NCBI GenBank assembly: GCA_965202915.1
Contig: OZ241847.1
Span: 186,001 to 250,000 of the forward strand
Length of the DNA: 64,000 nt
Direction of reading: 5' to 3'
Source: G965202915 sp965202915
GTDB taxonomy: Bacteria > Pseudomonadota > Gammaproteobacteria > Eutrophobiales > Eutrophobiaceae
Below are positions 33,698 through 43,224 of this stretch, piece after piece. The notes under the pieces are model-generated. The model saw nothing but the letters and a program-made list of their open reading frames with translations, ran no database searches and was not told the DNA's origin. Position numbers and translations under genes: made by a program. The stretch's first letter is position 1. Every line of letters starts with the position of its first letter.

Positions 33698-34255
33698 ATG
33701 CCACAACTTGATAACAATTATGAATGGTTACCGGACGCCAGGAAAATAGTCTCACCAAATTATGATGAGCGCTCCGGGCGGGGTGATATAGACACCCTGG
33801 TGATCCATGGGATCAGCCTGCCGCCGGCGGAATATGGCGGCGGCCATATCGACCGCTTGTTCACCAATTCACTCGCTGCGGACGAACACCCGTATTTCCA
33901 GGGGCTGGCTGGTTTGAAGGTATCGGCACATATTCTAATCGACAGGCGTGGTGCAATCACCCAATACGTCGCGTTCACCAAGCGCGCCTGGCACGCCGGA
34001 CCGTCAGAATTTCAGGGCAGGAGCGGGTGCAATGATTTTTCCATAGGGATTGAATTGGAGGGCGTGGATCACCGGCCTTATGAAAGAGCGCAATATTTGA
34101 CGCTGGCGCTGGTGACTGATTATCTGGTCCGTTGCTGGCCGGCGATCAAGAAAGACAGGATCGTCGGCCATTCCGATATAGCACCGGGGAGAAAGACCGA
34201 TCCCGGCCCGGCATTTGATTGGCGCTATTACTTTTCCCGATGCGCAGTGCTGTAA
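33698..34255 (+). CDS. ampD: 1,6-anhydro-N-acetylmuramyl-L-alanine amidase
   Basis: Zinc amidase of peptidoglycan recycling, cytosolic (no signal peptide). Zinc ligands fit VIHGISLPP (first His), WHAGPSEFQGRSGCNDFSIGIELEG and the GHSDIAPGRKTDPGPAFDW end with the second His and Asp. The AmpD-type long form (not AmiD) is indicated by the IELEG and HSDIAPGRKTDPG motifs. The ATG at 33698 gives 185 residues; a TTG four codons upstream is possible. It is divergent from egtC and convergent with lpxH. Confidence 0.93.
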   Translation: MPQLDNNYEWLPDARKIVSPNYDERSGRGDIDTLVIHGISLPPAEYGGGHIDRLFTNSLAADEHPYFQGLAGLKVSAHILIDRRGAITQYVAFTKRAWHAGPSEFQGRSGCNDFSIGIELEGVDHRPYERAQYLTLALVTDYLVRCWPAIKKDRIVGHSDIAPGRKTDPGPAFDWRYYFSRCAVL

Positions 34256-34294
34256 AGTGCAGGGTGCCGTAACGGCCATGACCGCGGCATTTAA

Positions 34295-35041
34295 TCAGTA
34301 TTTTGCAATACAATCACTGATCCGCATCATCGTGAATCCATCCGCATATACCAGCACGTTATCGCGTTGATACCAATCGCCCAGGACGATACGTTTGGCC
34401 GCTGCGCCATTTAGTTTAAATTCATGCACCCGGCATTGGTGAGTGTGGCCATGAATCAGGGTAGTTACCCGGTATTGACGCATTATCTTTAGTACCGTGT
34501 CATGCTCGGCGTCGATCATTTTGACGGATTTGTCCCTGACCAGCCGCTTGGTATAGGAGCGGGTGCGATGGGCAAGCAATTTGCGCAGGCTGACGGGCAG
34601 CGACATAAATGACTTTTCAACGATGGGGAGGGTAATAAATTTACGATAACGCTGATAAGGCTTGTCCAGGGTGCACAGTTTGTCGCCGTGCATGAGCAGT
34701 ATTTTTTCATTATCAAGTTCGATCAGCGTCGGATCGGGGAGCAATTTGCAACCGGTTTGCCGGGCAAATTCATCATTCAGATAAAAATCGCGATTGCCGC
34801 GCAATATGAATAATTGCGTACCGGTTTGGCGCCCGTATTTTGACAGCAATGAAATAATCGTGCGGTTGGGTTCCGCCGGATCATCGGTGCCGATCCAGAA
34901 TTGCTCAAATATATCGCCCAATATGTACACCGCCCGCGCCCTGGTTGCCGGGCCCGCCAGAAATTCGCCCAGGAGTTGAATTTTTTCCGGTCGTTCAGCG
35001 GCCAGGTGCAGATCCGAAATAAACAACAACAGCCCGTCCAT
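34295..35041 (-). CDS. lpxH: UDP-2,3-diacylglucosamine diphosphatase
   Basis: Calcineurin-like metallophosphoesterase that makes lipid X in lipid A synthesis. The 248-residue protein has the metal-binding motifs DLHLA (Asp10, His12), GDIFEQFWIG, RGNRDFYLND, LMHGDKLCT and GHTHQ. Membership in lipid A synthesis confirms a lipopolysaccharide-bearing outer membrane. Its start faces cysS, 173 bases away. Confidence 0.95.
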   Translation of the reverse strand: MDGLLLFISDLHLAAERPEKIQLLGEFLAGPATRARAVYILGDIFEQFWIGTDDPAEPNRTIISLLSKYGRQTGTQLFILRGNRDFYLNDEFARQTGCKLLPDPTLIELDNEKILLMHGDKLCTLDKPYQRYRKFITLPIVEKSFMSLPVSLRKLLAHRTRSYTKRLVRDKSVKMIDAEHDTVLKIMRQYRVTTLIHGHTHQCRVHEFKLNGAAAKRIVLGDWYQRDNVLVYADGFTMMRISDCIAKY

Positions 35042-35155
35042 CGATGATCACCTCTTCAATTTGCCGATTCCAGCTTGCTTGCCCGCGTTGCTGATATATG
35101 GGCGCAATAATTCAGGCCAGACTATGTACACGGCTTATGGACCTGTCAAATTTTT

Positions 35156-35184
35156 TTGTGAACGCGCGCGCTTTGCACTAATAT
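35156..35184 (+). promoter_or_regulatory. predicted promoter of cysS
   Basis: TTGTGA (35156-35161), a 17-base spacer and TAATAT (35179-35184), about 30 bases before the start codon. Confidence 0.5.
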
Positions 35185-35214
35185 ACCCGCTCCATCATCT
35201 GCGACTGCCACCTC

Positions 35215-36600
35215 ATGCTGGTAATATATAATAGTTTAACGAAAACCAAGCAAATATTTGAACCGATCACGCCCGGACAGGTGCGGATGTACGTCTGCGG
35301 TATGACCGTGTACGATTATTGCCACCTGGGTCACGCCAGGGTGATGGTGGTGTTTGACATGATTGCACGCTACCTTAGGGAGCAGAATTATCGGGTCAAC
35401 TATGTTCGCAATATTACCGATATCGATGACAAGATCATTAACCGCGCCAATGAGAATAACGAACCGATAGAGGCCCTGACCGGGCGTTTCATTGCCGCAA
35501 TGCATCAGGACGCCGCGGCCCTGGGGGTATTGCCGCCGGATCAGGAGCCCAGGGCAACCGAGCATATCGATCAGATCATTGCGATGATCACGGCCTTAAT
35601 CGACAACGGATACGCCTATCACGCCGATAATAATGACGTTTATTTTAACGTCAGCCGGGCCCGCAAGTACGGCGTATTATCGGGCAAGAATATAGACGAA
35701 CTCAGGGCCGGGGAGCGTGTTGCAGTCCGGCAGGGTAAGGATGATCCGCTTGATTTTGTATTGTGGAAGGCCTCCAAACCGAATGAACCCTGCTGGGATT
35801 CCCCCTGGTGCAAGGGCCGACCGGGTTGGCATATAGAATGCTCGGCGATGTCGACTCATTGTCTGGGGGATCATTTTGATATTCACGGCGGTGGCCGGGA
35901 CCTGCAGTTTCCGCACCATGAAAATGAGATAGTGCAATCCGAATGCGCCACCGGCGAGTCGTTTGTCAACGTCTGGGTCCACAATGGGTTTGTGCGGGTG
36001 GATGAGGAAAAGATGTCGAAGTCATTAAATAATTTTTTTACCGTCAGGGAACTGCTCAGCCGGTATCCGGCGGAGGTGCTGCGCTTTTTTATCCTTTCCA
36101 GTCATTATCGCAGTCCGCTCGGTTATAGCGCCGAGGTTCTGCAGGCGGCCAAACTTGGGTTAAGCGGTCTTTATACCTGCCTCAGGGACGGCGATATCGA
36201 TAATGCCGCCGATACGGCCCCGGATAAAACCTACCTGGCGCGGTTTAATGAGGCGATGGATGACGATTTTAATACCGTCAGGGCGATAGCCCTGCTGCAT
36301 GAGCTGGCCCACGCCGCCCATCGCGCGGGCAAAGGCTCGGAAACATCGCGCCGTTGCGTGGCCACGTTAAAACGTCTCGGCGCCGTGCTGGGTTTATTGC
36401 AGGATGATCCACTGGAATTTCTCCAGCGCGGCAATCAAGCCGTCGACGCCGACGCCATTCAGGCGTTAATCGACCAGCGCAATCAGGCCCGTGCGGATAA
36501 GGATTTTGTTCGCGCCGACCGTATCAGGGAACAGCTTACCAGGCAGGGCATCGCCCTTGAAGATACCGCCAACGGAACGCTTTGGCGAAGTGCGCAGTGA
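35215..36600 (+). CDS. cysS: cysteinyl-tRNA synthetase
   Basis: Class I synthetase charging tRNA-Cys. The 461 residues match E. coli CysRS length. The HLGH motif (37-40, in TVYDYCHLGHAR) is the HIGH signature; KMSKSLNNF is the KMSKS loop; Cys28, the CSAMS cysteine and the HHENE residues supply the zinc site. IDxxIxARNxARxxKDF-like segments in the C terminus (LIDQRNQARADKDFVRAD) are also present. It is followed by four tRNA genes. Confidence 0.97.
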   Translation: MLVIYNSLTKTKQIFEPITPGQVRMYVCGMTVYDYCHLGHARVMVVFDMIARYLREQNYRVNYVRNITDIDDKIINRANENNEPIEALTGRFIAAMHQDAAALGVLPPDQEPRATEHIDQIIAMITALIDNGYAYHADNNDVYFNVSRARKYGVLSGKNIDELRAGERVAVRQGKDDPLDFVLWKASKPNEPCWDSPWCKGRPGWHIECSAMSTHCLGDHFDIHGGGRDLQFPHHENEIVQSECATGESFVNVWVHNGFVRVDEEKMSKSLNNFFTVRELLSRYPAEVLRFFILSSHYRSPLGYSAEVLQAAKLGLSGLYTCLRDGDIDNAADTAPDKTYLARFNEAMDDDFNTVRAIALLHELAHAAHRAGKGSETSRRCVATLKRLGAVLGLLQDDPLEFLQRGNQAVDADAIQALIDQRNQARADKDFVRADRIREQLTRQGIALEDTANGTLWRSAQ

Positions 36601-36623
36601 TCATTTGAACCTGCCGGTGGCGA

Positions 36624-36652
36624 TTGACGCGCCCGGATTGGAGGCGTATCAT
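36624..36652 (+). promoter_or_regulatory. predicted promoter of the Pro-Arg-His-Lys tRNA cluster
   Basis: TTGACG (36624-36629) and TATCAT (36647-36652) with 17 bases between, 21 bases before tRNA-Pro. Confidence 0.55.
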
Positions 36653-36673
36653 CGCTGCCGGCAACGGAACGTG

Positions 36674-36750
36674 CGGGGCATGGCGCAGTCTGGTAGCGCA
36701 TCTGCTTTGGGAGCAGAGGGTCGGGGGTTCAAATCCCTCTGCCCCGACCA
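36674..36750 (+). tRNA. tRNA-Pro (anticodon TGG)
   Basis: 77-base cloverleaf with acceptor CGGGGCA/TGCCCCG, anticodon loop TTTGGGA and encoded CCA. First of four tRNA genes in one likely transcript. Confidence 0.96.
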
Positions 36751-36786
36751 AATTTATCCGGCACCGGGTCGGTCCGAGATTGACGT

Positions 36787-36863
36787 GCGCCTGTAGCTCA
36801 ACCGGATAGAGCACCGGCCTTCTAAGCCGGGGGTTAGAGGTTCGAGCCCTCTCGGGCGCGCCA
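36787..36863 (+). tRNA. tRNA-Arg (anticodon TCT)
   Basis: 77-base cloverleaf with acceptor GCGCCTG/CGGGCGC, anticodon arm CCGGC-CTTCTAA-GCCGG and encoded CCA. Confidence 0.96.
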
Positions 36864-36945
36864 TGAATGGGTCGGAACCGGATCGCGATCCATATTACAA
36901 AATGGAGCATGGCCAATGTCCGCAGTAATTTTGTCGATCAACGTT

Positions 36946-37022
36946 GGTGACTGTAGCTCAGTTGGTAGAGCCCCGGTTTGTGGTACCGGCCGTCGTGGGT
37001 TCGAGTCCCATCAGTCACCCCA
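36946..37022 (+). tRNA. tRNA-His (anticodon GTG)
   Basis: 77-base gene that includes the extra G(-1) opposite C73, the hallmark of tRNA-His. Anticodon arm CCGGT-TTGTGGT-ACCGG, acceptor GTGACTG/CAGTCAC and encoded CCA. Confidence 0.96.
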
Positions 37023-37042
37023 GTTTATCGATTTGTTTCGAT

Positions 37043-37118
37043 GGGCCGTTAGCTCAGCTGGTAGAGCAGGGGACTCTTAATCCCAAGGTCATAGGTTCGA
37101 CCCCTATACGGCCCACCA
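37043..37118 (+). tRNA. tRNA-Lys (anticodon CTT)
   Basis: 76-base cloverleaf with acceptor GGGCCGT/ACGGCCC, anticodon loop CTCTTAA and encoded CCA. The CTT anticodon reads AAG only. It is the last core element before the accessory region; the surface-protein frame opens 116 bases downstream. Confidence 0.95.
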
Positions 37119-37233
37119 TCCAAGCGAGTCGGGTGCGGGGTGCTGATTTTTCCGGTATCCCGGTGGCGTCAAAAAACACTTGCCGGCGGCGATGGAATAT
37201 GCTATGATTCTCAGCCGTTTGATAGTGTAATCA

Positions 37234-40200
37234 ATGATTGAGGTAACGTACGTGACTGAGATAGGAATGGATACATATCGCACTGGGCACAAACTCCCGA
37301 CTGGCCTGGGTTCCGGGGCTACCCCCCCCCCCCCCCCCCCCCCCCCGCATCCAGAGGGCCCTCGCGGGTACTTCAAGTATAAGTGCTTCGCTTTACCCCG
37401 CCGGATATTTTCGCTCCTCGGTCTGCTTGCGCTGGCTTTGTTGCCGCCGCAGTCCCTGGCGCAGACTACTACTACCTATTCCAGTAACGACACGCCGGTT
37501 AATATACAGCGGGGCTTTGACTTTAATAACTTCGGCCCGCCTGCAGACAGTAATATAATAATCACAGACGATAGGACTATAAGTACGATCTCTGTCTCTC
37601 TTGATATAAATTATCCTGTTGGGTCAGGACTTACTATTGAGCTGAGAGCGCCCGATGGTTCCAATATCATACTTGTTGCTGATGCGTTCAGCCGCTTTAT
37701 GCCGACCTACACTGAAACCTCCGGACTTGTAGCGCTTGTCGGTACCCGCACAGCCGGCATGTGGAGGTTGAGGGTCAGGTCACAGGAACCATTCCGAGGC
37801 ATGATAAACAGTTGGTCCATAAGCGTTACCTCGCCGGGCGCCGCCCCGACCTTCGGTACTGAGACCATCTCCCCCCAGCAGTACGCCACTGAGGGCGCCA
37901 TCACCCCGTTGACCCTGCCGGCGGCCACCGGCGGTGATGGTACGCTCAGCTACAGCATTGTTGAACCCCTGCCGGATGGGCTGTCATTTGACGCCACCAC
38001 CCGCATTCTAAGCGGCATACCGAGCGCCGGCACTGAACAAGCGGCCTCGCGCTATACCTACCGGGCCGAGGATAGCGATGGTGACGTAGCGGGTTTATTG
38101 TTCACCATCGCGATTAGACCCAGAGTGACCTTTGGCAGTGCGACCATCGCCCCCCAGAATTACAGCACCGGTGCACCCATCACCCTGCTGACCCTGCCGG
38201 AAGCCAGCGGCGGCAACCCGCCGCTCAGTTACAGCATTGTTGAAGCCCTGCCGGATGGGCTGACATTTGACGCCACCACCCGCACCCTGAGCGGTACACC
38301 GGAGGCCGGACAACCAGCCTTGACCTATACCTACCGGGTGACGGATACCGTTAACATAACGGCAGATTTGACCTTCACCATCGAGATTACAGACACCCCG
38401 GTCGCCATGGACTTCACGGCGGACCTGTACCGAGACCCTGACGTATTCACAACGCCCACCGTCACCATCGACTTTAACGATTTGATTGCTGATGGCACCA
38501 CCTCTGATGCGGACTTGGTGGTGACCCTCATGGACTTTACCAACCCCAGCGTCATGCTGGTCAGTGGCGGCGAGATCGATGCCGCCACTGACGTCCTGAC
38601 CCTGGACAGTACCAAGCTGCTGGAAGTCTCCAGCGTCGCCGGCACCGATCTCGCCCCCCATACGTTCCGCTATACCGTGACCGACGAGGGCCGCAATACC
38701 GCGACCGCCAACCTGACCCTGCGCATCGATGAGCGGCCAACCCTTTCCTATATTAATACCGAGTTTAACGTATCCGGTCGATTCATCATGTTGGGCACGG
38801 AGCCTAGCGGCGGGCGTGAACTTCTGACGCCCACGAACAGCCACACCCCGCATGGCGAGGAATTGAGAGTTGTTGCAGTGCCTAATCTTGCCAATTCTAA
38901 TTTTAGGAGGCGTTTTGATCCCGTTGACGGTCGGACCATTAATGTGCTCTATACGTTTACTCCCGGCTTTACCGGTCGCGTCAGCGGCACGTTCACCGTA
39001 GGTTTATACGCCACGGCCAACTCTATTGCCAACACCATCATCCCGCTGATGAATGCCGACGTTGTTGCCGGAGACCTGCTCATCTCTGCCAGCGCAACCT
39101 TCACCTTCATTGTCCCCAGCGCCCCACCGGTGCTCACGCCGCCCGTCGTGGCCAACCCCTATCCGCCCAACCAGGAGATTGAACTGCGCTTCAGCGCCAC
39201 CGATGCGGAAAACCATGCACTCAGCTTCTCCCTGGAGGCAGTTACGGGCAGTCCCCGTACCCTGCCGGCCAATGCAACCTTTGCCCCGACCGAGGCACAA
39301 GCACCCCCGGCCACCGCCACCTTCACCTGGACCCCCACCGGCGCGGACGCGGGCACCTACCGCTTTAACGTCGTCGCCACTGAAACCACGACCGCGCTCA
39401 ATACAGCGCCGGCCACCACCCGCTTCCAGGTCATGCTGGTCATCGCATCGCCGCTCACCTTCAGTGGCACCACCAGCGGCGCGGTCACCGAGAACGCCCG
39501 GACCAACACCGCCGGCGGCACCCTGATGATTGAGGACCTGGCAGGTGGCGACGAAAACTTTGCGGTACAAAACGAGGTCGGCACCTACGGCACCTTCTCC
39601 ATTAATGCCAACGGCGTCTGGACTTACACCCTGGACAATGCCGACGACGACACCAATGCGCTGGCCGAAAGCACCACCGTCACCGACGTCTTCACCGTCG
39701 CGGCCAATGCCCGGCCCAGCGCCACCCAGGACGTTACCATTACCATCACCGGCGCCAACGACGCCCCCACCGCCACCATCAGCGCACCGCTGAACAACGT
39801 CGAGGTCGGCACCAGTACCGTGGTCACACTCACCGGCACCGGCAGCGACCCGGACACCGGCGACGCGATCACCCGCTATGCGTGGAGCGCCAGCCCCGCC
39901 CAGGGCAGCTTTGCCGATGCCTCCATGGCCGACACCACCTGGACCGCACCGTCTGGCGTGGGGAACGTCGTCCTGACCCTGACGGTCACCGACGGCAACG
40001 ACGCCACCGACAGTGCCACCATTACCGTCCGAGTGGTGCCGGTACCGGTCACCATCACCGGCGACGTCATCGGTGCCGTGACCGAAGACCGGGGTGGCTT
40101 CAACCGAGCGATGGGCGACCTGAACATTACCACCAGGGCCACCTTGAGCACCTTCGTCCCGCAAACCGACGTATCCGGCACCTACGGTACCTTCTCCATT

Positions 40201-42855
40201 AATGCCGACGGCATGTGGACCTACGACATCGACAATAGTCGTGCCGCCACCCAGAACCTGGCCGAGGGTGCCATGGCCGACGACGTCTTCACCGTCGTCG
40301 CGGCCGCCCGCAACACCGCCACGGCAATCGTCACCATCACCGTCACCGGCACCAATGAGCAGCCCACCGCCACCATCAGCGCCCCGACGAACGGTGCGAC
40401 GGTGAATGCCGGTGTCCCGGTCCCGCTCACCGGCACCGGCACCGACGTCGACACCGGCGACTCAACCCTTTTAAGTTACCAGTGGAGTACCACGTCCCCG
40501 ACCCAGGGCAGTTTCGCCAATGCCACTCAGTCCACCACCACCTGGACCCCGTCGGACACTGCGGTGGACACCGACGTCACGCTGACCCTGACCGTCACCG
40601 ATGCCAGCGGCGCCGCCAATGACTCCGCAACCGCCACGGTCACCGTCCGGGTAACGGAAGCAACGCTCACCATCAGCGGCGACACCGCGGGCGCGGTCAC
40701 CGAAGATGATGACGCCAGCAACGTCGCGAGCGGCGCTCTGGGCATTACCACCCCCCTCGCTGACGACACCTTTGCGGCACAAAACGAGGTGGGCACCTAC
40801 GGCACCTTCACCATCGCTACCAACGGCGTCTGGAGCTACACCCTCAACGACGACGATGAAGACACCAATATGCTGGCCGAAGGCGCCCCCACCGTCACCG
40901 ACGTCTTCACCGTCACGGCCAATGCCCGGCCCAGTGCCACCCAGGACGTCACCATTACCATCACCGGTGCCAACGACGCCCCCACCGCCACCATCAGCGC
41001 ACCGCCGAACAACGTCGAGGTCGGCACCAGTACCGTGGTCACACTCACCGGTGCCAACAGCAGCGACCCGGACACCGGCGACGCGATCACCCGCTATGCG
41101 TGGAGCGCCAGCCCCGCCCAGGGCAGCTTTGCCGATGCCTCCATGGCCGACACCACCTGGACCGCACCGTCTGGCGTGGGGAACGTCGTCCTGACCCTGA
41201 CGGTCACCGACGGCAACGACGCCACCGACAGTGCCACCATTACCGTCCGGGTGGTGCCGGTACCGGTCACCATCACCGGCGACGTCATCGGTGCCGTGAC
41301 CGAAGACCGGGGTGGCTTCAACCGAGCGATGGGCGACCTGAACATTACCACCACGGCCGTCTTGAGCACCTTCGTCCCGCAAACCAACGTATCCGGCACC
41401 TACGGCACCTTCTCCATTAATGCCGACGGCATGTGGACCTACGACATCGACAATAGTCGTGCCGCAACCCAGAACCTGGCCGAGGGCGCCATGGCCGATG
41501 ACGTCTTCACCGTCGTCGCGGCCGCCCGCGCCACCGCCACGGCAATCGTCACCATCACCGTCACCGGCGCCAATGAGCAGCCCACCGCAAGCATCAGCGC
41601 ACCGACGGACGGTGCGACGGTGAATGCCGGCGTCCCGGTCGCGCTCACCGGCATCGGTACCGACGTCGACACCGGCGACCCGGCCAGTCTGAGTTACCAG
41701 TGGAGTACCACGCCCCCGAACCAGGGCAGTTTCGCCAATGCCACCCTGGCCACCACCACCTGGACCCCGTCGGACACCGCGGTGGGCACCGACGTCACGC
41801 TGACCCTGACCGTCACCGATACCAGCGGTGCCGCCAACGACACCGCGACTGCCACGGTCACCGTGCGGGTAACGGCAACGACGCTCACCATCAGCGGCAC
41901 CGCCACCACCGGCGCGGTCACCGAAGATGATAACGCCAACAACACCGCAAGCGGCGACCTGGACATAGCCACCACCCTCGCTGACGCCACCTTCGTCCCG
42001 CAAACCAACCTGTCCGGCGTCTACGGCTTTTTCTCCATTGATGCCGACGGCAACTGGAATTACCGGCTGGACAACGATGACGTCGACACCCAGGCCCTGG
42101 CCTCGGACGCCACCGCCCCCGACGTCTTTACCGCACGGGCCAGTGCCCGGCCCGGCGTCACTCAGGCCGTCACCCTCACCATCACCGGCGCTAATGACGC
42201 GCCCACCGTGACCATCGATACGCCGGCGGATGACACCGCAACCAGCGTCGGCAACCCGGTCACGCTCACCGCCACCGGCGCTGACGTCGACACCGGCGAT
42301 GAGGCTGGTCTGCGCTACCAGTGGAGTACCACGCCCCCAAACCGGGGCAGTTTCGGCAATGCCACCGCCGCCAACACCACCTGGACTGCACCGACCACCC
42401 CCGGTAACGTCATGCTGACCGTGACCGTCACCGATACCAGCGGCGCCGCCAACGACGCCGCTACCGCTACCGTCACCCTCATCATCGACACGACGATGTT
42501 CCTGCCGGACCTGAGCGGCAACGGTGATTTGCAGGCGTCGGACGCCCAGATATTGTATTACCTCGGGCTGCCACCGTCGCCGAGCAGGACTCGTTTGCTG
42601 GATAGTCTGGGGGTCTCGGCCGACATGGTCGACCAGGTCAACGCCCGTGCGGAAAACTGGCAAAATCAGGAGCCGCTGTCGGACCTCAACGGTAACGGCG
42701 AAAGGGACCGGCAGGACGCCCAAATTCTTTACTACACGGCACGCTTTGGCCCCCTGCTGGAGGTCAGCCCGACACTGTTGCAGGCGGTGCTGGGTGATTT
42801 GGCGAGGAACCCGACCGCGGCACTGAACAACGCCCGCAGGTTGCTTAACCGCTGA
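37234..42855 (+). CDS. giant secreted VCBS/Ig-repeat surface protein with poly-C tract (putative phase-variable adhesin)
   Basis: A 1873-residue protein. Residues 1-50 precede a signal peptide (RRIFSLLGLLALALLPPQSLAQ) and include eight prolines from the poly-C tract. A P/Homo B-like domain follows (about 85-195, SGLTIELRAPDGSNIILVAD...GMWRLRV), then two putative-Ig (He_PIG) repeats (200-390), cadherin-like segments, and from about residue 736 a series of VCBS and PKD/Ig modules. The end (from about 1756) has two EF-hand/dockerin-like calcium loops, DLSGNGDLQASDAQ and DLNGNGERDRQDAQ. No LPXTG or autotransporter barrel is visible, so the secretion route is unclear. The frame is open from ATG 37234; GTG 37252 has the better ribosome-binding site (GAGG). 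Adhesion is inferred from architecture. Confidence 0.88.
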   Translation: MIEVTYVTEIGMDTYRTGHKLPTGLGSGATPPPPPPPPHPEGPRGYFKYKCFALPRRIFSLLGLLALALLPPQSLAQTTTTYSSNDTPVNIQRGFDFNNFGPPADSNIIITDDRTISTISVSLDINYPVGSGLTIELRAPDGSNIILVADAFSRFMPTYTETSGLVALVGTRTAGMWRLRVRSQEPFRGMINSWSISVTSPGAAPTFGTETISPQQYATEGAITPLTLPAATGGDGTLSYSIVEPLPDGLSFDATTRILSGIPSAGTEQAASRYTYRAEDSDGDVAGLLFTIAIRPRVTFGSATIAPQNYSTGAPITLLTLPEASGGNPPLSYSIVEALPDGLTFDATTRTLSGTPEAGQPALTYTYRVTDTVNITADLTFTIEITDTPVAMDFTADLYRDPDVFTTPTVTIDFNDLIADGTTSDADLVVTLMDFTNPSVMLVSGGEIDAATDVLTLDSTKLLEVSSVAGTDLAPHTFRYTVTDEGRNTATANLTLRIDERPTLSYINTEFNVSGRFIMLGTEPSGGRELLTPTNSHTPHGEELRVVAVPNLANSNFRRRFDPVDGRTINVLYTFTPGFTGRVSGTFTVGLYATANSIANTIIPLMNADVVAGDLLISASATFTFIVPSAPPVLTPPVVANPYPPNQEIELRFSATDAENHALSFSLEAVTGSPRTLPANATFAPTEAQAPPATATFTWTPTGADAGTYRFNVVATETTTALNTAPATTRFQVMLVIASPLTFSGTTSGAVTENARTNTAGGTLMIEDLAGGDENFAVQNEVGTYGTFSINANGVWTYTLDNADDDTNALAESTTVTDVFTVAANARPSATQDVTITITGANDAPTATISAPLNNVEVGTSTVVTLTGTGSDPDTGDAITRYAWSASPAQGSFADASMADTTWTAPSGVGNVVLTLTVTDGNDATDSATITVRVVPVPVTITGDVIGAVTEDRGGFNRAMGDLNITTRATLSTFVPQTDVSGTYGTFSINADGMWTYDIDNSRAATQNLAEGAMADDVFTVVAAARNTATAIVTITVTGTNEQPTATISAPTNGATVNAGVPVPLTGTGTDVDTGDSTLLSYQWSTTSPTQGSFANATQSTTTWTPSDTAVDTDVTLTLTVTDASGAANDSATATVTVRVTEATLTISGDTAGAVTEDDDASNVASGALGITTPLADDTFAAQNEVGTYGTFTIATNGVWSYTLNDDDEDTNMLAEGAPTVTDVFTVTANARPSATQDVTITITGANDAPTATISAPPNNVEVGTSTVVTLTGANSSDPDTGDAITRYAWSASPAQGSFADASMADTTWTAPSGVGNVVLTLTVTDGNDATDSATITVRVVPVPVTITGDVIGAVTEDRGGFNRAMGDLNITTTAVLSTFVPQTNVSGTYGTFSINADGMWTYDIDNSRAATQNLAEGAMADDVFTVVAAARATATAIVTITVTGANEQPTASISAPTDGATVNAGVPVALTGIGTDVDTGDPASLSYQWSTTPPNQGSFANATLATTTWTPSDTAVGTDVTLTLTVTDTSGAANDTATATVTVRVTATTLTISGTATTGAVTEDDNANNTASGDLDIATTLADATFVPQTNLSGVYGFFSIDADGNWNYRLDNDDVDTQALASDATAPDVFTARASARPGVTQAVTLTITGANDAPTVTIDTPADDTATSVGNPVTLTATGADVDTGDEAGLRYQWSTTPPNRGSFGNATAANTTWTAPTTPGNVMLTVTVTDTSGAANDAATATVTLIIDTTMFLPDLSGNGDLQASDAQILYYLGLPPSPSRTRLLDSLGVSADMVDQVNARAENWQNQEPLSDLNGNGERDRQDAQILYYTARFGPLLEVSPTLLQAVLGDLARNPTAALNNARRLLNR
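37322..37346 (+). repeat. 25-base homopolymeric cytosine tract
   Basis: An uninterrupted run of 25 C, encoding part of Thr and eight Pro in the giant surface protein, placed after its start codon and before its signal peptide. At this length the downstream frame is open. Runs of this kind slip during replication, so gain or loss of one or two C would switch the protein off. Confidence 0.97.
39480..41885 (+). repeat. tandem ~1.2-kb repeat inside the surface-protein gene
   Basis: Two copies of a module of two VCBS domains with linking Ig/PKD domains. The second is shifted by 1212 bases at its start and exactly 1218 bases from about 39880 onwards. The stretch 39880-40160 is almost identical to 41098-41380, so the duplication is recent or kept uniform by recombination. 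A third, diverged module follows to about 42500. Confidence 0.9.
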
Positions 42856-42867
42856 TCCGGTCACGGA

Positions 42868-42999
42868 GATGAGGAAAAGCAGTGCCTGACCGTATGCAGG
42901 CGGTGAGGTCAGGACTGTACGCTCAATCCGCGCACCGGCGCCCGCAAATGCAGACGGGTTTGCAGGCAGTTCGGTGAGGAATGCTTTGCTGACTTATGA
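42868..42999 (+). pseudogene. decayed 3' copy of the cysteine-rich secreted protein gene
   Basis: This stretch aligns without gaps to the last ~130 bases of the gene at 46715-46984, at roughly 90 percent identity. It would encode EEKQCLTVCRR, then a stop where the intact copy has tryptophan (TGA for TGG), then GQDCTLNPRTGARKCRRVC and CRQFGEECFADL. The signal-peptide half is missing. It begins 12 bases after the surface-protein stop. Confidence 0.88.
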
Positions 43000-43224
43000 G
43001 AGTTGTTCACCATACTTAGGCGGGTCATTGCCGCGACCGGTTTCTCCGCGGGGGCGCCAATAGGGTGAATTTGAGCGGCCTCACCGATGCAGGAACTATA
43101 CGCCCCTATCGGTGCATTTCGAGGTTGCCATGACGATAAGACGGCAGTGAAAGTTACGATCTTATACTGATTTGGCTTCTCAGTTTTCTCAACCGCTAAT
43201 GACTATTTCTTTTAAGTGGTTCTT
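43000..43224. other. intergenic segment between the gene remnant and the peroxidase operon
   Basis: No gene is visible. Near its right end a perfect 13-base tandem duplication TTCTTTTAAGTGG occurs (43207-43219 and 43220-43232); the second copy contains the peroxidase stop codon. It looks like a scar at the edge of the A+T-rich operon. Confidence 0.5.

Noticed and set aside
39480..42500. CRISPR-like repeats
   Set aside because: The repetition is of protein modules in one long reading frame, with repeat lengths of hundreds of bases, not short repeats with spacers. No CRISPR array or cas gene was seen anywhere.
40471..42864. 797-codon minus-strand open frame opposite the surface protein
   Set aside because: It is the antisense shadow of repetitive Thr/Ala/Gly/Asp-rich coding DNA; its translation is Gly/Val/Arg/Asp repeats without domain resemblance. 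The same holds for 38095-38853 and 39004-40164.
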